DNA from: Romanomermis culicivorax
Taxonomy: Eukaryota; Nematoda; Enoplea; Mermithida; Mermithidae
Direction of reading: 5' to 3'
Assembly: GCA_963922205.1 (NCBI GenBank)
Contig: CAWUHX010000141.1
Location: 372,001-436,000, forward strand
Length of the DNA: 64,000 nt
Below are positions 19,940-31,310 of this stretch, in pieces. The notes below the pieces were generated by a model that saw nothing but the letters and a program-made list of their open reading frames with translations, made no database searches and was not told where the DNA came from. The number at the start of each line of letters is the position of its first letter. Positions within the stretch are counted from its first letter, which is position 1. Made by a program: the position numbers and the translations under genes.

Positions 19940-20761
19940 TTGGATTTTTCTAAAGCCTTTGACACAGTACCACATTTAAAGCTCATTGCAAAAGTGGAAA
20001 AATATGGTCTCAAGGGAAATTTATTGTCATGGATTACCGATTTTCTTCGTAATAGACAACAAAGAGTTAAATTAAAAAACACCTTATCTACTCCTCAAAA
20101 TGTAACAAGTGGTGTCCCGCAGGGCAGTGTTTTGGGTCCTTTACTATTCCTTTTATATGTCAATGATATAGATAACCTACCACGATCACCTGAAGTAAGC
20201 CTGTTTTTGTTCGCTGATGATATAAAAATCTTTAGCTGTACTGAAAACAGTGGGGACCTTCAAAAATTTCTAGAATCCATTGTCAGATGGTCTGAAATTT
20301 CTCAACTAACTCTCTCTACTTCCAAAAGTAAGGTAATGCATTTTGGATTTGATAACAAAATGAAGAAATACAAAATTGACGATAGAATAATTGAGGATAC
20401 TGACAATTATGTTAAAGATCTTGGTATTTTTTTAACCAAAAATTTTAAATTTGATGAACATATAGGCCATATTACAAAGAATGCTTACTACAGATTACAT
20501 CTTATATTTCGTCGATTTGTAAGCAAAGATAAATTTTTACTGACTAATGCATACAAAACATACGTCAGACCTATTCTGGAATATGCAACTACCATTTGGT
20601 CACCCCACTCAACTAAGAAGATCAGAGCCATTGAAAAAGTACAGAAATACTTCACAAAAAGGGTTCTCAATTATCCTGAGGTTTCTTATAATGATCGTTT
20701 AACTGTATTAAAGTTAGAGAAACTTGAAAGTAGAAGGCGTTTGAACGACTTGGTTATGTAA
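19940..20761 (+). pseudogene. LINE reverse transcriptase core
   Basis: A 273-codon open frame spanning RT motifs A (DFSKAFDTV), B (GVPQGSVLGP), C (LFADDIKIF) and the thumb. The second catalytic pair is FADD rather than YADD, which is common in non-LTR elements. It is open only within a wider frame-broken element, so I treat it as a relic. Confidence 0.85.
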
Positions 20762-21169
20762 TATAAGATAATAAACCATGAAGTAGACGTAAAATTGAGT
20801 GATTTCTGCACCATTACACATTCTCAGACCCGATCCAACCACAATTGGAAGTTAAAAACAGATACTCTAAGGACTGATATTAAGAAATACTTCTTTACTA
20901 ATAGAGTTATTCCTATTTGGAATAAACTTCCTGAATCAATAATAACATCTAGAAATATAGTAAAATTTTTCGCTCTAAACTGGATAAGTTCAATTTTGGT
21001 CAACTGTAAGAGCTATATGCCTTTTTGACCAAGCACAGCATATTCGTAAATGTACTGCATATTTATTCTGTATTTAATTAACTTATTCGTTCATTTTATT
21101 ATATTCTCCTAATATTGCTTAGTGCCGTTGCAAATAAAATCATCATCATCATCATCATCTGTAATTGGG

Positions 21170-22125
21170 AAGGGGGTTGGGGGGGACCACCTAACTTGGT
21201 CAACTATATACTCAAACCACTGTTTTTTCCCCAAATCGTGCTTTTTCGGGGAAAAAAATCGGAAAGGGGAAAAAAATTTTGGGCTCTTTCCCCATTTGGG
21301 GAAGAAAATTTTGGGGATCAGATACAGAAAAGATGCATTTGGTGCATTTTAAAAGGTCATAATCTCAAAATTTTCCGGCGCTTCGCGCCGATTATAACTT
21401 TAATAATCATTATTATGCATTACTTAGCTCAGGCGCGGCTTTTAGCACGTCTACCTTCATTTATCATATAATCTATAATAGTTTTCATCATCTTGAACGT
21501 ATTATCTCATGTTTTCATTGGTAATCTTCAATATTTTATCATGATATTTAATCAAGATTCGCATTTTTTCCTTTTGAGAAAGATCAGTACGTCACGTCTC
21601 TAAGCTTTTTGATGCAATTATTTCTTTTCTAACGTAAAATCAATTCAAACGCTTCATGGAAATATCTTTCAGAAATTTATACTCTGCTTACTCATATATT
21701 TTCGACCAAGTATGAGAGTCAAAGTTTACAAATAAATTATACTGCTTTTAAAATTTTTCAAGTAAAATTCTAGAAATTACGACTTTTAAACACAAATTTC
21801 AAATCTAATTCTTGAAATAAATGTTCGGAAAATTGATTTTCCAGCGTCGCAGAATATCAATACCCAAAAAATTTTTCCGGCGCTTCGCGCCGCAAAGATT
21901 AACATCCATCTTGGGTTCTCACTTGTCATCATAGAGAACTTAACCATCGATTTCTCTAATTCTCAAAGTCATTATGCTTTTGGATAGTTTGCTTGAAAAT
22001 TTGTTCCAATGCTTGTAGATTAAACTTTGAACTCGAAAATTTCAATTTTTCCCTCAATTTTAATGAATTAACGGGTCTAAAAACACCAGGAGGCTTGAAA
22101 AAGCTCAAAAACACCTAAATAAAGC
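21170..22125 (+). repeat. Family-E repeat units
   Basis: Contains CGGCGCTTCGCGCCG twice (21,376 and about 21,874), each following AAAATTTTCC or ATTTTTCC. It includes CTCAGGCGCGGCTTTTAGCAC, the counterpart of TCAGGCGTGGCCATTAG elsewhere, and a family-B-like TTGGGAAGGGGGTTGGG start. Non-coding. Confidence 0.55.
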
Positions 22126-22248
22126 GTCTGTGAGCATTTTTAAGCGAAAAAACGACTTCGGGAAAATAGGCAAAAAAATTTTGATCCCTTTCCTCATTTG
22201 GGGAAAAGGCCCGGGGGAAAAAAACAGTGACCCAAGTCCCAACCCCCA

Positions 22249-22510
22249 AGACTTGAAAAAATTGGCAAAAAAGTGCCTTTTATGGGAAAAATTTCGACTT
22301 TATTCGACCCCCTCCCCAACAATTTCGTGTTTACCCTCCAACTGGTCGGACCTCTTACAGGTATGGGGGATGGAGGGACCCGGCCCACGACTTGGTCAAC
22401 CCTATACTAAAAAGGTGCCTTCGTTGGGGAAATTTTCGACCCCCTCCCAAAATTTCGGGCTTGCCCTCCTGGGCCCCCCAACTGGTCGGACCTTTTACTC
22501 TTACAGGTAT
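22249..22510 (-). mobile_element. Two partial family-B copies
   Basis: CCAACTGGTCGGACCTCTTACAGGTATG at 22,338-22,365, and a similar end with a duplicated TTACTCTTACAGGTATG near 22,510. Both are minus orientation with only the 3' halves and C-run cores preserved. Confidence 0.6.
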
Positions 22511-22849
22511 GTTCAAAATGTCTGAATAAGCCCAAAAAGCACAAATAAAAGTCATGTTATACAACGACTTTGAAAATTATGCGCAACAAAACACAATGAG
22601 CGAGCAAAGCCGTGGACAACAACATAATGGACGAATGGACGATACCGCCACCCCACCACGCCTGGATTAACGCCATGTGCGTAAAGTAAACACACAGTAT
22701 TCCCATTCATAAAATTTTATCAATGAACTTCGAGTCACGATTCGCATGTTGTATATGACACCTTGGAGGTTTAATAGAAAATTTCAGCTCTAGATCTGAC
22801 TTGGAACTCTGATTCATTATAATCTGATGTTTTTTCCATGGAAGAGTAC

Positions 22850-23790
22850 TTCAACGGGGAATATCTTCGAAATTTTGCAGGTATGAATTTGTTTTGAGTA
22901 TGAGATGTCACAATGTTTACTGTATATCATCAGCATTATTCCGACCCAGCGTCTTTTTTGTGCACGGACGGAGATTTGTGCCAATTGGCACAAGAGGCCA
23001 AAAAAATTTGTGCCAATGGCACAAAAATTTTTTTTTACTAGAGACATACTGAAAACTGCGGAAAAGTTTCAGGCCAAAAGTTTGATAAAAAGTTATTGTT
23101 TAACGCATTAATTTTTTGTAAAAATCGTGCCCAATCCATTTTTCAGCTAACCATGTCAGTGAGAAGAGAAAAAACTGTGCAACAAAATAGTACACGAAAT
23201 CTCAAAAAGAAATAGAATGCTGAGACAATTTAAATAGCTCTAATATTGTTCAGGAAGTTCAAATTGATTCAATTTTCGACTACGAACGAATATATATGTT
23301 ATGTATATTTAACAACCATGTAAAGACCAGAGAAAATAAAGTCGAAAATCGTGTTGATTTTCGATCGAAACATTGTGCCATTATCAACGATATCAATTTT
23401 TCTATTTGAAACAATCAAACACAAAAAGTAATAATTTCAGTTTTAAATCCGAATCTGACTGAATGAAGAGAGAATATTCAGAATTTCTTTTCACTCATCA
23501 GTCTTGACAGCCTATAACGTTTGCTGCAACGATACTAATACACTGTTCAAAGAGAAATCGTTCGCGTTCGGTTCAAATATACGAATAGGAAATATTATAT
23601 TCATTGATTCGGCGCCTCGCGCCGAAAAAAATTTTGCATTTTCAGCCCCTAAAACGTCTAAAAATCAAGGAAATTTAATGTTTGACCAGCCAAAAAATGT
23701 GTGCCAATTGGCACAAACGCTCAAAATTTTTTGTGCCATTCCAAATTTTTTTGTGCCGAAAACCATGTTTTGGCACAAAAAAAACACTGT
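22850..23790 (+). repeat. Dispersed repeat D, copy 2
   Basis: Colinear with 1380-2745 but without the 2053-2317 insertion. It retains TGTGCCAATTGGCACA (22,976 and 23,700) and the TTGGCACAAAAAAACACTG end. A further fragment is at 33,480-33,600 in reverse. Confidence 0.65.
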
Positions 23791-23799
23791 TCCGACCAC

Positions 23800-24440
23800 G
23801 GTTTTTTTTCCTCAAATGGGGTCTTTTGAGGAAAAAAATTTCGAAATGAGGAAAAAAATTTTGGGTATGGTTCTCTTTGTGGAAAAAATATTGGGGAATT
23901 CAAAACCGAAAAGATGCGTTTTAGTGGACTTGAAAGGTTCAAAATCTCAAAATTTTCCGGTGCTTCGCACCAGTCACGGGTACAATCTTGACTTATTTTC
24001 TATCAGGCACAGCCATTAGCATATCTACTTCGACTTACTAATTCATGCTCAACAGTTTCTATCAATCAAGTTGGGTCGTTTCATTTTCTAATCGTTAACA
24101 GTCAATTATGTCACCCAAAATTGAGATTTTTCATCAATTTTCTCAATTTTTTCTCTCGATGTTTGGAATTTTTTAAACGTCTGCAACCTGAACTTTTGCG
24201 TTTATTGAAGATGGAAATTGAAGACATCATTCTAGACTGCGATTTTAGGACTTCTGTTTATGAATATCTGTTGGAGAGATTTATTTTCCAGCGTTTTAGA
24301 ATATAAAAACTGAAAAATTTTTCCGATGGGAAACAAATTATACTTCATCAGTCGGATTTTAATTTATTTCCCAACGTTGTGAAGGTTCAATTTCCAGCGT
24401 TTCAGAAAGTGAAAATCCAAAAATTTCCGGGGCTCAGCGA
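23800..24440 (+). repeat. Family-E long unit (inverted partner at 29,560-30,125)
   Basis: Contains GAGGAAAAAAATTTTGGGT, GGTGCTTCGCACC hairpin (23,959), TATCAGGCACAGCCATTAG, CTCAACAGTTT and GAAGATGGAAATTGAAGACA. The same landmarks occur inverted and in reverse order at 29,560-30,125. Confidence 0.65.
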
Positions 24441-24607
24441 TGGACCAAGAACTAAATAAAATTAGATGATTCTGAGGTATTACTGCGTCTGGTTCGCACC
24501 CACCCTATAGCGTTAGCAACGCAAAAGGTATGAGAGCCATAGAAATGTTAATAGCGGATTAATTCCTGAGAACTGTATCATTATTCGTTAACATGCTTCA
24601 CCCGCTC

Positions 24608-24704
24608 CTGTAGAACACCAATATATTCTTCATGAGTACTTCGTCGACAGCAAAGAGTAGAACACCAATATATTCTTCAAATGTACTTCGTCGACAGCAA
24701 AGAG
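24608..24704 (+). repeat. Tandem duplication, about 46 bp x 2
   Basis: TAGAACACCAATATATTCTT followed by TACTTCGTCGACAGCAAAGAG occurs twice in direct succession with few differences. It lies just upstream of the second LINE. Function unknown. Confidence 0.7.
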
Positions 24705-24945
24705 CGAGTTGATCAAAGCTGTGAACGAAAACCAATGGGACGAAGTTGATTGCAATAGCCGTATACGTGCAAGGCCAGATTTAACTTTCCCAGAAAGTGA
24801 GCATGGTCGGCGTTTACATAAAAAACTTGATGATAAATAAAAATCAGGTGATCATAATTGGTAAATCGACTATACACGTGGTATCCTAATTCAAAAGCCT
24901 CGTATTTATACAGTGTGAGTAGCCCCTGGATCTGACTCAGAATTC

Positions 24946-25452
24946 TTGATAGCTAAAAATGGAAATTGTATTCAATCAAAAAAACTAAAATGTACTTTAT
25001 TCAATGCCCGTAGCATTGTAAATAAGTTTATAGAATTCCATGACTTACTGATGTCCTTAAAATTTGACATTATTTTCATAACTGGAACATGGTTATCTGA
25101 TGAGATCCCAGATGCTCTCATTTGTGTTGACGCCGATTATGAAGTATTATGCTGTGATAGAAAAGGTCAGAATGGAGGTGGCGTTGCTGCTGTATATCGA
25201 AAAAATTTAAAGGTTAAAATGTCTAAATTACCCCCAGAAAAATCTCTACCCGATGTTGTAACTTTTGAAACTATTTTGACTGGTGTCAAACTTAAATGCA
25301 TACTCTGTTATAGACCACCCAGGTATGACATTGAACTTATGGGTAAATTTATATTGCTTTTTGAATTTTGTGTTGCAGATAATTCCAAATGTATAATTCT
25401 TGGAGATTTTAATCTACCATCTTTGAAACAGTATGGATATTCTTCCTTTTGA
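24946..25452 (+). pseudogene. LINE apurinic-type endonuclease domain
   Basis: 168 codons with the APE landmarks NARSIVNK, TWLSDE, GGGVAAVYR, YRPP and GDFNLP; the final catalytic D/H region is cut by a stop. In the parent family this nicks target DNA before reverse transcription. Confidence 0.85.
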
Positions 25453-26245
25453 GCAATTTGTTATGAAACCGGTCTTGTGAATAATTGCACCACATAGAAA
25501 AATTTTTCTACGAGTGACCATTGTACTGTCAATTTTAGTATCAATGTTAGAATCAAGGATAAAATCATTTGATTTCAGGAAAGCTGATTATGAATCTCTT
25601 CAAATCTATTTGGCAAAAGTCGATTGGACAGATTTTTTTGAACAATGCATTACTGACTGGAATTTGTTCCCAAAAAGAAAGAATTCTCAAAAACCTCTAG
25701 ATTCCTTAAGTATCTTTTGAAATTAAAATCAATAAAGAAAAACTTGTGGAAAAATTATGTTAAAAATCGTAGTTATGCTAACAAAAATAGACTGAAACAC
25801 AATTCCAAAGTCTTGAAAACTGCAATGATCAAATATTATGCTAGAAAGGAAGAATGTTTGCTAAAATCGAATTCAATCAAGGATTTTTATAGATTTATCA
25901 ATAATAAAACTCAGTTGAGACACACTATCCCTGTTATTGTTTGTGGTGAGTCTGATATAACTGATGATAAAATGAAAAGTGAAATATTCAACCAATATTT
26001 TGGATCAGTATTTATCTTGGACAATGAAAAAATCCCTGAATATTCTCAAAAGCAGTTTAATAAAGATTTATCAATCAAATTTGATTTCTTAAGAGTCCTA
26101 TTGACTCTAAAATATTTGAAGCCTACACTGTCTCTTGGTCCTGATGGTCTGTGTTTCTTTTTCCTGAAAAAATAATATTTAGTTTTGGCAGAACCTTGAG
26201 AACAATTATTGAAATTTCATTTAGAACTGGACAATTACCAGATAT

Positions 26246-27543
26246 TTGGAAAACATCAAATGTGGTACCTATTTTCAAAAAAAGGACCCAGCAAAGGTAG
26301 AAAATTATAGACCAGTTTCTTTATGTTGCGTCTCATGTAAGGTTATGGAAAGTATTATAAATGTAGACATGATGGCTTATTTTGAGTCAAACAATTTTCT
26401 GAATGATAGACAATTTGGATTTAGAGAGAAAAAATCTTGTATCCTTCAGCTTTTAAGTTGTAAAACATTATGGGCTAAAAATTTGGATAAAAAAGTAGCA
26501 ACAGATTCAATTTATATCGATTTTCAGAAATGGTTACATGGTTTTTTATTTAATAGGACTCAACAGGTAAAAATTGGCAATTGCTTCTCTAATCCAATTA
26601 AGGTTACTAGTGGGGTTCCTCAGGGTAGTGTATTGGGACCAACATTGTTCCTAATTTTCATAAATGATATATTTGATGGTATTAGCAGTGAAATTTATCT
26701 TTTTGCTGATGATGTGAAAATATTCAATGCTACAAAAAATGCTGAAGTACTACAAGGCGATCTTGTCAAAGTTTATGAATGGTCATTGAAATGGCAATTA
26801 TCTATTTCTCTGGAAAAATGTTCTGTTTTGCATCTTGGGAGTAATAACCCCAAAGTTGAGTATTATATAAACGATTTTCTGATCCCTACTGTTTCAGAGA
26901 TGAAGGATCTTGGTGTTATGTTCAATGAAAAATTGTCAGCAACTGCCCATTGTAATTATGTGGTTAAAAAAGCATCTAGGGTGGCAAATTTGATTTTAAA
27001 ATGTTTCCACTCTAACTTCAATGAATTAAAAATCAGAGCTTTTAAATCCTATGTTCTCCCTATCCTGGAATATGGTTCACCACTCTGGAATCCTTGTCTG
27101 GTTGGGGATACTAAATTGGTAGAAAAAGTTCAAAGAAGGTTTACAAAAAGACTTTTTGGATATAAAGATTTAAGCTACAAGGAGCGCCTCAACAAATCTG
27201 GCCTTGATGACATACGTACGTGTATCGACCTATCTTACATGTTCTTAATTTTGAAATTTAAAGTTATTCCACCCGACTATTTTTCACTTTGAGTCCATTC
27301 AATTATCGCGTGTCTAACTTATTTAAATTGTATAAATCGAAATACGCTTTAAAACATGATTTTTGCTCGCGAAATATTGATGTTTGGAATTCCCTACCCA
27401 ATGATATCATTCATTCGAACAATATGCCCTGTTTTCGGTCTAAATTGAGTCATTTTTTTAAAGCTCAATTCGCACGTGCTTTTGTCACGTCCATGAGCTT
27501 TTCTGTATTAGTCGCATTTACTCTTGTATTTATTCGCATTTAA
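26246..27543 (+). pseudogene. LINE reverse transcriptase with internal deletion
   Basis: Contains YRPVSLCCVSCKVMES, YIDFQK, GVPQGSVLGPTLF and LFADDVKIF. Directly after YIDFQK the sequence jumps to WLHGFLFNRTQQVKIG, missing about 25 residues present in the neighbouring LINE. One frame change near 27,290 splits the C-terminus. Confidence 0.85.
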
Positions 27544-27544
27544 T

Positions 27545-27572
27545 AAATTTCTTTCTTTCTTTCTTTCTTTCA
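27545..27572 (+). repeat. (TTTC)n microsatellite, LINE 3' tail
   Basis: Seven TTTC-type repeats immediately after AATAAA at the LINE end; likely the template-defined tail of the element. Confidence 0.85.
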
Positions 27573-27691
27573 TGAGCTCATTTTGGCCAAACTAGAATTT
27601 TCTCAATTTTTTCTCATTTTTGCAGGTTTCTGACTCCAAATACAACAAAATGCTTGGGTATGCTCCTAAAATGCATAAAAAAAGCATCCGT

Positions 27692-27958
27692 AGCCACATT
27701 ATAAGCGTTTTTAAAAATGTGGAAAATTTTTGGAAAATAAGGAAAAAATTTTTGGGTCCGGTTCTCATGTGGAAAAAATCTTCGAGGAAAAAAACGGTGA
27801 TTCCGACCAGGGTTTTGTTTGTGCATGGCACCCTTTTTTTCCCTCGAAAGTTTTTCCCACATGAGAACCGGACCCAAAATTTTTTTTATCATTTTCCAAA
27901 AATTTTCCACATTTTTAAAAACGTTTATAATGTTGATACGGATGTTTCAACATTATAA
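27692..27958. mobile_element. Foldback element with about 120-bp arms
   Basis: Left arm (ATTATAAGCGTTTTTAAAAA ... GGGTCCGGTTCTCATGTGG) and right arm (CCACATGAGAACCGGACCC ... TTTTTAAAAACGTTTATAAT) are inverted copies, separated by a short loop around 27,815-27,830. RNA or single strands would form a near-continuous hairpin. Related one-armed sequences occur in family-E units. Confidence 0.7.
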
Positions 27959-28139
27959 ACGTTTAATAAACATTAAACGAAAAATTGAGAAAATTCTGGT
28001 ATATCGGTGTTCTTCTGAAGAAGCGGGTAAAGCATGTTAACGATAGTGTTCTCACGAACATACCTGTCCTGTAAAAGATCCGACCAGTTGGGGGAGGGTA
28101 AACCCAAAATTTTGGGGTGTGGGACAGGGTTTTTTTTTG

Positions 28140-29190
28140 CACACAACAACCAAATTTCGGGTAGTGCAACCAAATTTTTCTGCCAAGTTGCTCAGTGCAA
28201 CTTGAGGCCTGACTGCTCTTTTGATTAGGTTATAGGGTTTTCTGTCCGGACTTATGCGTTCTAAAATGAAAAAAAGTGAAAATTTTCCGACGCTTCGCCA
28301 CCGGGTTTAAATTCATTTATAATTTTTTATTATTTTGATGCGCGGTAAGAAAAATTCATTCTAGTTAGTGCTTATAGCTTCTAGTTATCAACATATTATG
28401 GATAAATGTTTGATCCTGTATTGGTTTTTGACGAATTTGATGAAAATTAACATTTTTCTCGGTCATTTCCTCAAAATTTTTTTGCGATCTTCATGAAAGC
28501 TTTGACTTTCATGTGATTAAAACATTTTGAGTGTAAGACAATGCTAGAAATTTTTCATCCGAATTCTTAGTCGCTTGCCTAGTTTTTGAATTTTAGTTTG
28601 TCCGACTGCAAATTCATCTAATTCACTGAGAAATCAAACCGTCTGTCTGGGATTAAAAGGTGAAAAGATTCATTTTCCAGCGTTCTGAAATCTTGAAATC
28701 CTGAAAAAATTTTCGGCGCCACGCGCCGAACACATTACTATACTCTAGTTAAATTAATCTTTTCATTTTCTCTCCAAAATTCTAAAAATTGGGTTTTAAA
28801 TGCCTAAAACCGACGCGGATCGAATGAAATACAAGAAAACAAGTTTGCGATGGTTTTTCCCATAAATTTGAGCAAATTTATCGGTTTTAGAGTGAGCATA
28901 CCTGTAATTGGGAGGGGATTGGGGGGGGGACTCCCCCAACTTGGCCAACCATATACTCAACCCCCCCCTAACCCCCTCTTCTGGTTTGGAAAAAATTGAC
29001 AAAAAATGTAATGTTTTTGGCCTTTTTTGGAAAAAATTTCGACATTTTGCGACCCCCTTCCCCAAAATTTCCGATTTACCCCCACCCCCAACTAGTCGGA
29101 CCACTTATAGGTATGAGAGTGAGCAACCAAGAATTTACCTGTGCAACCAAAATTTTTTCTCAAGTTGCACATTTCAACCTGGCCTGTACA
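28140..29190 (-). repeat. Family-F repeat, interrupted by a family-B element
   Basis: Minus-strand family-F sequence (TTCTGCCAAGTTGC ... TTTTAGAGTGAG), broken by the insertion at 28,897-29,115, then resuming AGAGTGAGCAACCAAG ... CAACCTGGCCTGTAC. Includes the CGGCGCCACGCGCCG hairpin near 28,713. Confidence 0.65.
28897..29115 (+). mobile_element. Family-B miniature TIR element with perfect 8-bp TSD
   Basis: CATACCTGTAATTGGGAG to CCACTTATAGGTATG, flanked on both sides by AGAGTGAG (8 of 8). Together with the family-A copy at 16,060 it shows that both families make 8-bp duplications and have near-identical CATAC(A/C)TGTAA ends. Confidence 0.85.
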
Positions 29191-29199
29191 AAAAAAACC

Positions 29200-29442
29200 T
29201 TGGGTGGGGACCGAACATTTCCAAAATTTTAGGGAAGGGGGTCAAAAAAGTCGAAAAAATTTCGAAAATTTTCCCAAAAAAAAGCCACTTTTTTCTTAAT
29301 TTTTCCCCATTTTTTCAAGTTTGGGGGGGTTGGGTAAAGGGTTAACCAAGTTGGGGGTGGGGGTTCCGACATTGGGTTACAGGGTTCGACCAAGTTGGGG
29401 GTGGGGGTCCTCCCCCAACCCCCCCCCCCCCAATTACAGGTT
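29200..29442 (-). mobile_element. Family-B derivative
   Basis: AGGGGGTCAAAAAAGTCG, then TTTGGGGGGGTTGGGTAAAGG, two AAGTTGGGGGTGGGGGT blocks and a terminal CCCCAATTACAGGT. The left terminus is missing. Confidence 0.55.
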
Positions 29443-29559
29443 AAGATCACGATCACGAATTTATCCGCTATTGTGGTTCCGATTAGAATCATCTAACTTT
29501 ATTTATTTCTCGGTCCGGCGCGGAGCGATGAAAATTTTTTCGGATTTTCACCTTCTAAA

Positions 29560-30125
29560 ACGCTAGAAAATAAACTTTCGCAACGTTGAGAAATAAATTA
29601 AAATCAAACTGGTGAGGTGTAATTTGTTCCCCATTCCGGCGCGAGGCGCCGGAAAAATTTTCGGGTTTTTACATTCAAAAACGCTGGGAAATAAATCTCT
29701 CGAACAGATATCCGCGAACAGAAGTTCTAAAATTTCAGTCTAGAATGATGTCTTCAATTTCCATCTTCAATAAACGCAAAAGTTGAGAGAATTGATGAAA
29801 AATCTCTATTTTCGGCGGCATGATTGACTGTTAACAATTGAAAATGAAACGAGCTAACTTGATTGCTACAAACTGTTGAGCATTAGTTAGTAAGTCGAAG
29901 TAGATATGCTAACGGCCGCGCCTAATAGAAAATAGTTATTATCATACCCATGACCGGCGCGAATCGCCGGAAAATTTTGAGACTTTGACTCTTTTAATCC
30001 ACCAAAACGCATCTTTTCGGTTTTGATTTCCCAAAAATTTTTTTCACAATGAGAACCATACCCAAAATTTTTTTCCTCATTTCGAAATTTTTTTCTTCAA
30101 AATTCCCCATTTGAGGGGAAAAGAC
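29560..30125 (-). repeat. Family-E long unit, inverted partner of 23,800-24,440
   Basis: Carries CGGCGCGAGGCGCCGG (29,636) and GGCGCGAATCGCCGG (29,954), TGTCTTCAATTTCCATCTTC, GTTGAGCATTAGTTAG and CCCAAAATTTTTTTCCTCAT, all inverted relative to the 23.8-kb unit. Confidence 0.65.
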
Positions 30126-30377
30126 GGTGGTGCACGGACATTTATGCCAATCCATATCTGTAATTAGGGGAAGGAGTTGTTGTGGGGGACCCGTACAGTA
30201 TACCTGTAATCGGAGAGGGGAAGTTGGGAGGAGGACCCCCACCCCCAATACGGTCGAACCCTGTACACAAATTTCGGGATCCCCACATACCCGTATCCAG
30301 ATTTTAAATCATTTTTTCAGTAAAGACGACATATTTTCAGTTAGTTTATGTGTGCTTGGATTCAGGTTGTTTTTTTG

Positions 30378-31310
30378 CACAGGCCAGGTTGCAATGTACA
30401 ACTTGGGGAATAATTTTTGGTTGCTCGCTCTAAAATCAATAAATTGGCTTATGTTTACCGGAAAAAATATCAGAAGCTAGCTTTCTTGTATTTCATTCGA
30501 TTCACATCGATTTTCAACTTTCAAAACCCATTTTTTGAATTTTGGAGAGAAAATGAAAAAAATTTTCGCTAAATTTTATAATTCGGTTCCCGGCCTTCAG
30601 CCTAATTATTGTACATGAGTTAATTGTTAATTTTGAGCATGGATTTCTGTGACTAGTAAGTATACATTTATTTTTCCTTTAAAATTTTCCTCAAGCTTAG
30701 GCTTAGGGTACAGCAGCTGCGCCCGGAGGCATCTTGAGGTGTCCGAAATTGCCAGTTTGGACCATAATTTTTGGAAGGGAACCGACTTGTAAAAAAATTC
30801 CAAGGTTTGATATGAATTGAGCTGTTCGGCGCGTAGCGCTGGAAACTTTTCTTGGATTTTGATAATCAGGAACGCTGGAAAATGAATTTTTTCACTTTTT
30901 ATTTCCTAGACAAGAGGTTTAATTTTTCGGTAAAGTTCTACTAATTTTCAGTCGGGCAAACTACAGGATGAACCAAGAATTTTAATTCTTCAACCACCAA
31001 GAATTTCGACTTGGACTAAAAATGTTTTCATCACACATGTGTCAAAATTTTTGTAAAGATCGCAAAAGGAATTTTGGGAAAATAACCGAAAAAAATCTTT
31101 CTTTCGTTTTTTCTTTCTTAAATTCGCCGAAAAACAACGCAGGATCATACCTTTATTCATAATAGGCTGATAATTAAAAGCTATAAGTATTAGCTAGAAT
31201 GACATTTTCTAACCACGCACTGGAATAACGCAGAAGAATTATTAAATAACTAAAATCTGGCGCGCAGCGCCAGAAAATTTTGACAATTTTCCATTTTATA
31301 ACGCAAGAAT
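30378..31310 (+). repeat. Family-F dispersed repeat
   Basis: Begins AGGCCAGGTTGCAATGTACA and follows the 16,624 copy through GACAAGAGGTTTAATTTTTC, CACCAAGAATTTCGACTTGG and AACAACGCAGGATCAT to GCACTGGAATAACG, with the hairpin words GGCGCGTAGCGC and GGCGCGCAGCGCC. Confidence 0.65.

Larger units (their letters stand above)
18184..21160 (+). mobile_element. Decayed APE-type LINE (CR1/Jockey-like), 5'-truncated
   Basis: Reading through frameshifts, a pre-RT region (FNNFFSSVFTKDNR) is followed, after a nested 973-bp element, by KLEDLK ... VGPDGLP. The RT core at 19,940-20,761 has DFSKAFDTVPH, GVPQGSVLGPLLF and FADD, and a C-terminal part runs to 21,028. The 3' end is AATAAAATCATCATC with a (ATC)n tail, as in tail-repeat LINEs. 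The endonuclease is missing, so it is a dead 5'-truncated copy. Confidence 0.88.
24925..27572 (+). mobile_element. APE-type LINE with (TTTC)n tail, decayed
   Basis: From 24,946: AP-endonuclease motifs (FNARSIVNK, TGTWLSDE, GGGVAAVYRK, CYRPP, GDFNLPS). After stops come a linker (25,717-26,175, SLGPDGL) and RT at 26,246-27,292 (YRPVSL, RQFGF, GVPQGSVLGP, LFADDVKIF), with the C-terminus at 27,289-27,543. It ends AATAAATTTCTTTC in a TTTC microsatellite. Several frameshifts and a 25-codon in-frame loss mark it as dead. Confidence 0.9.
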
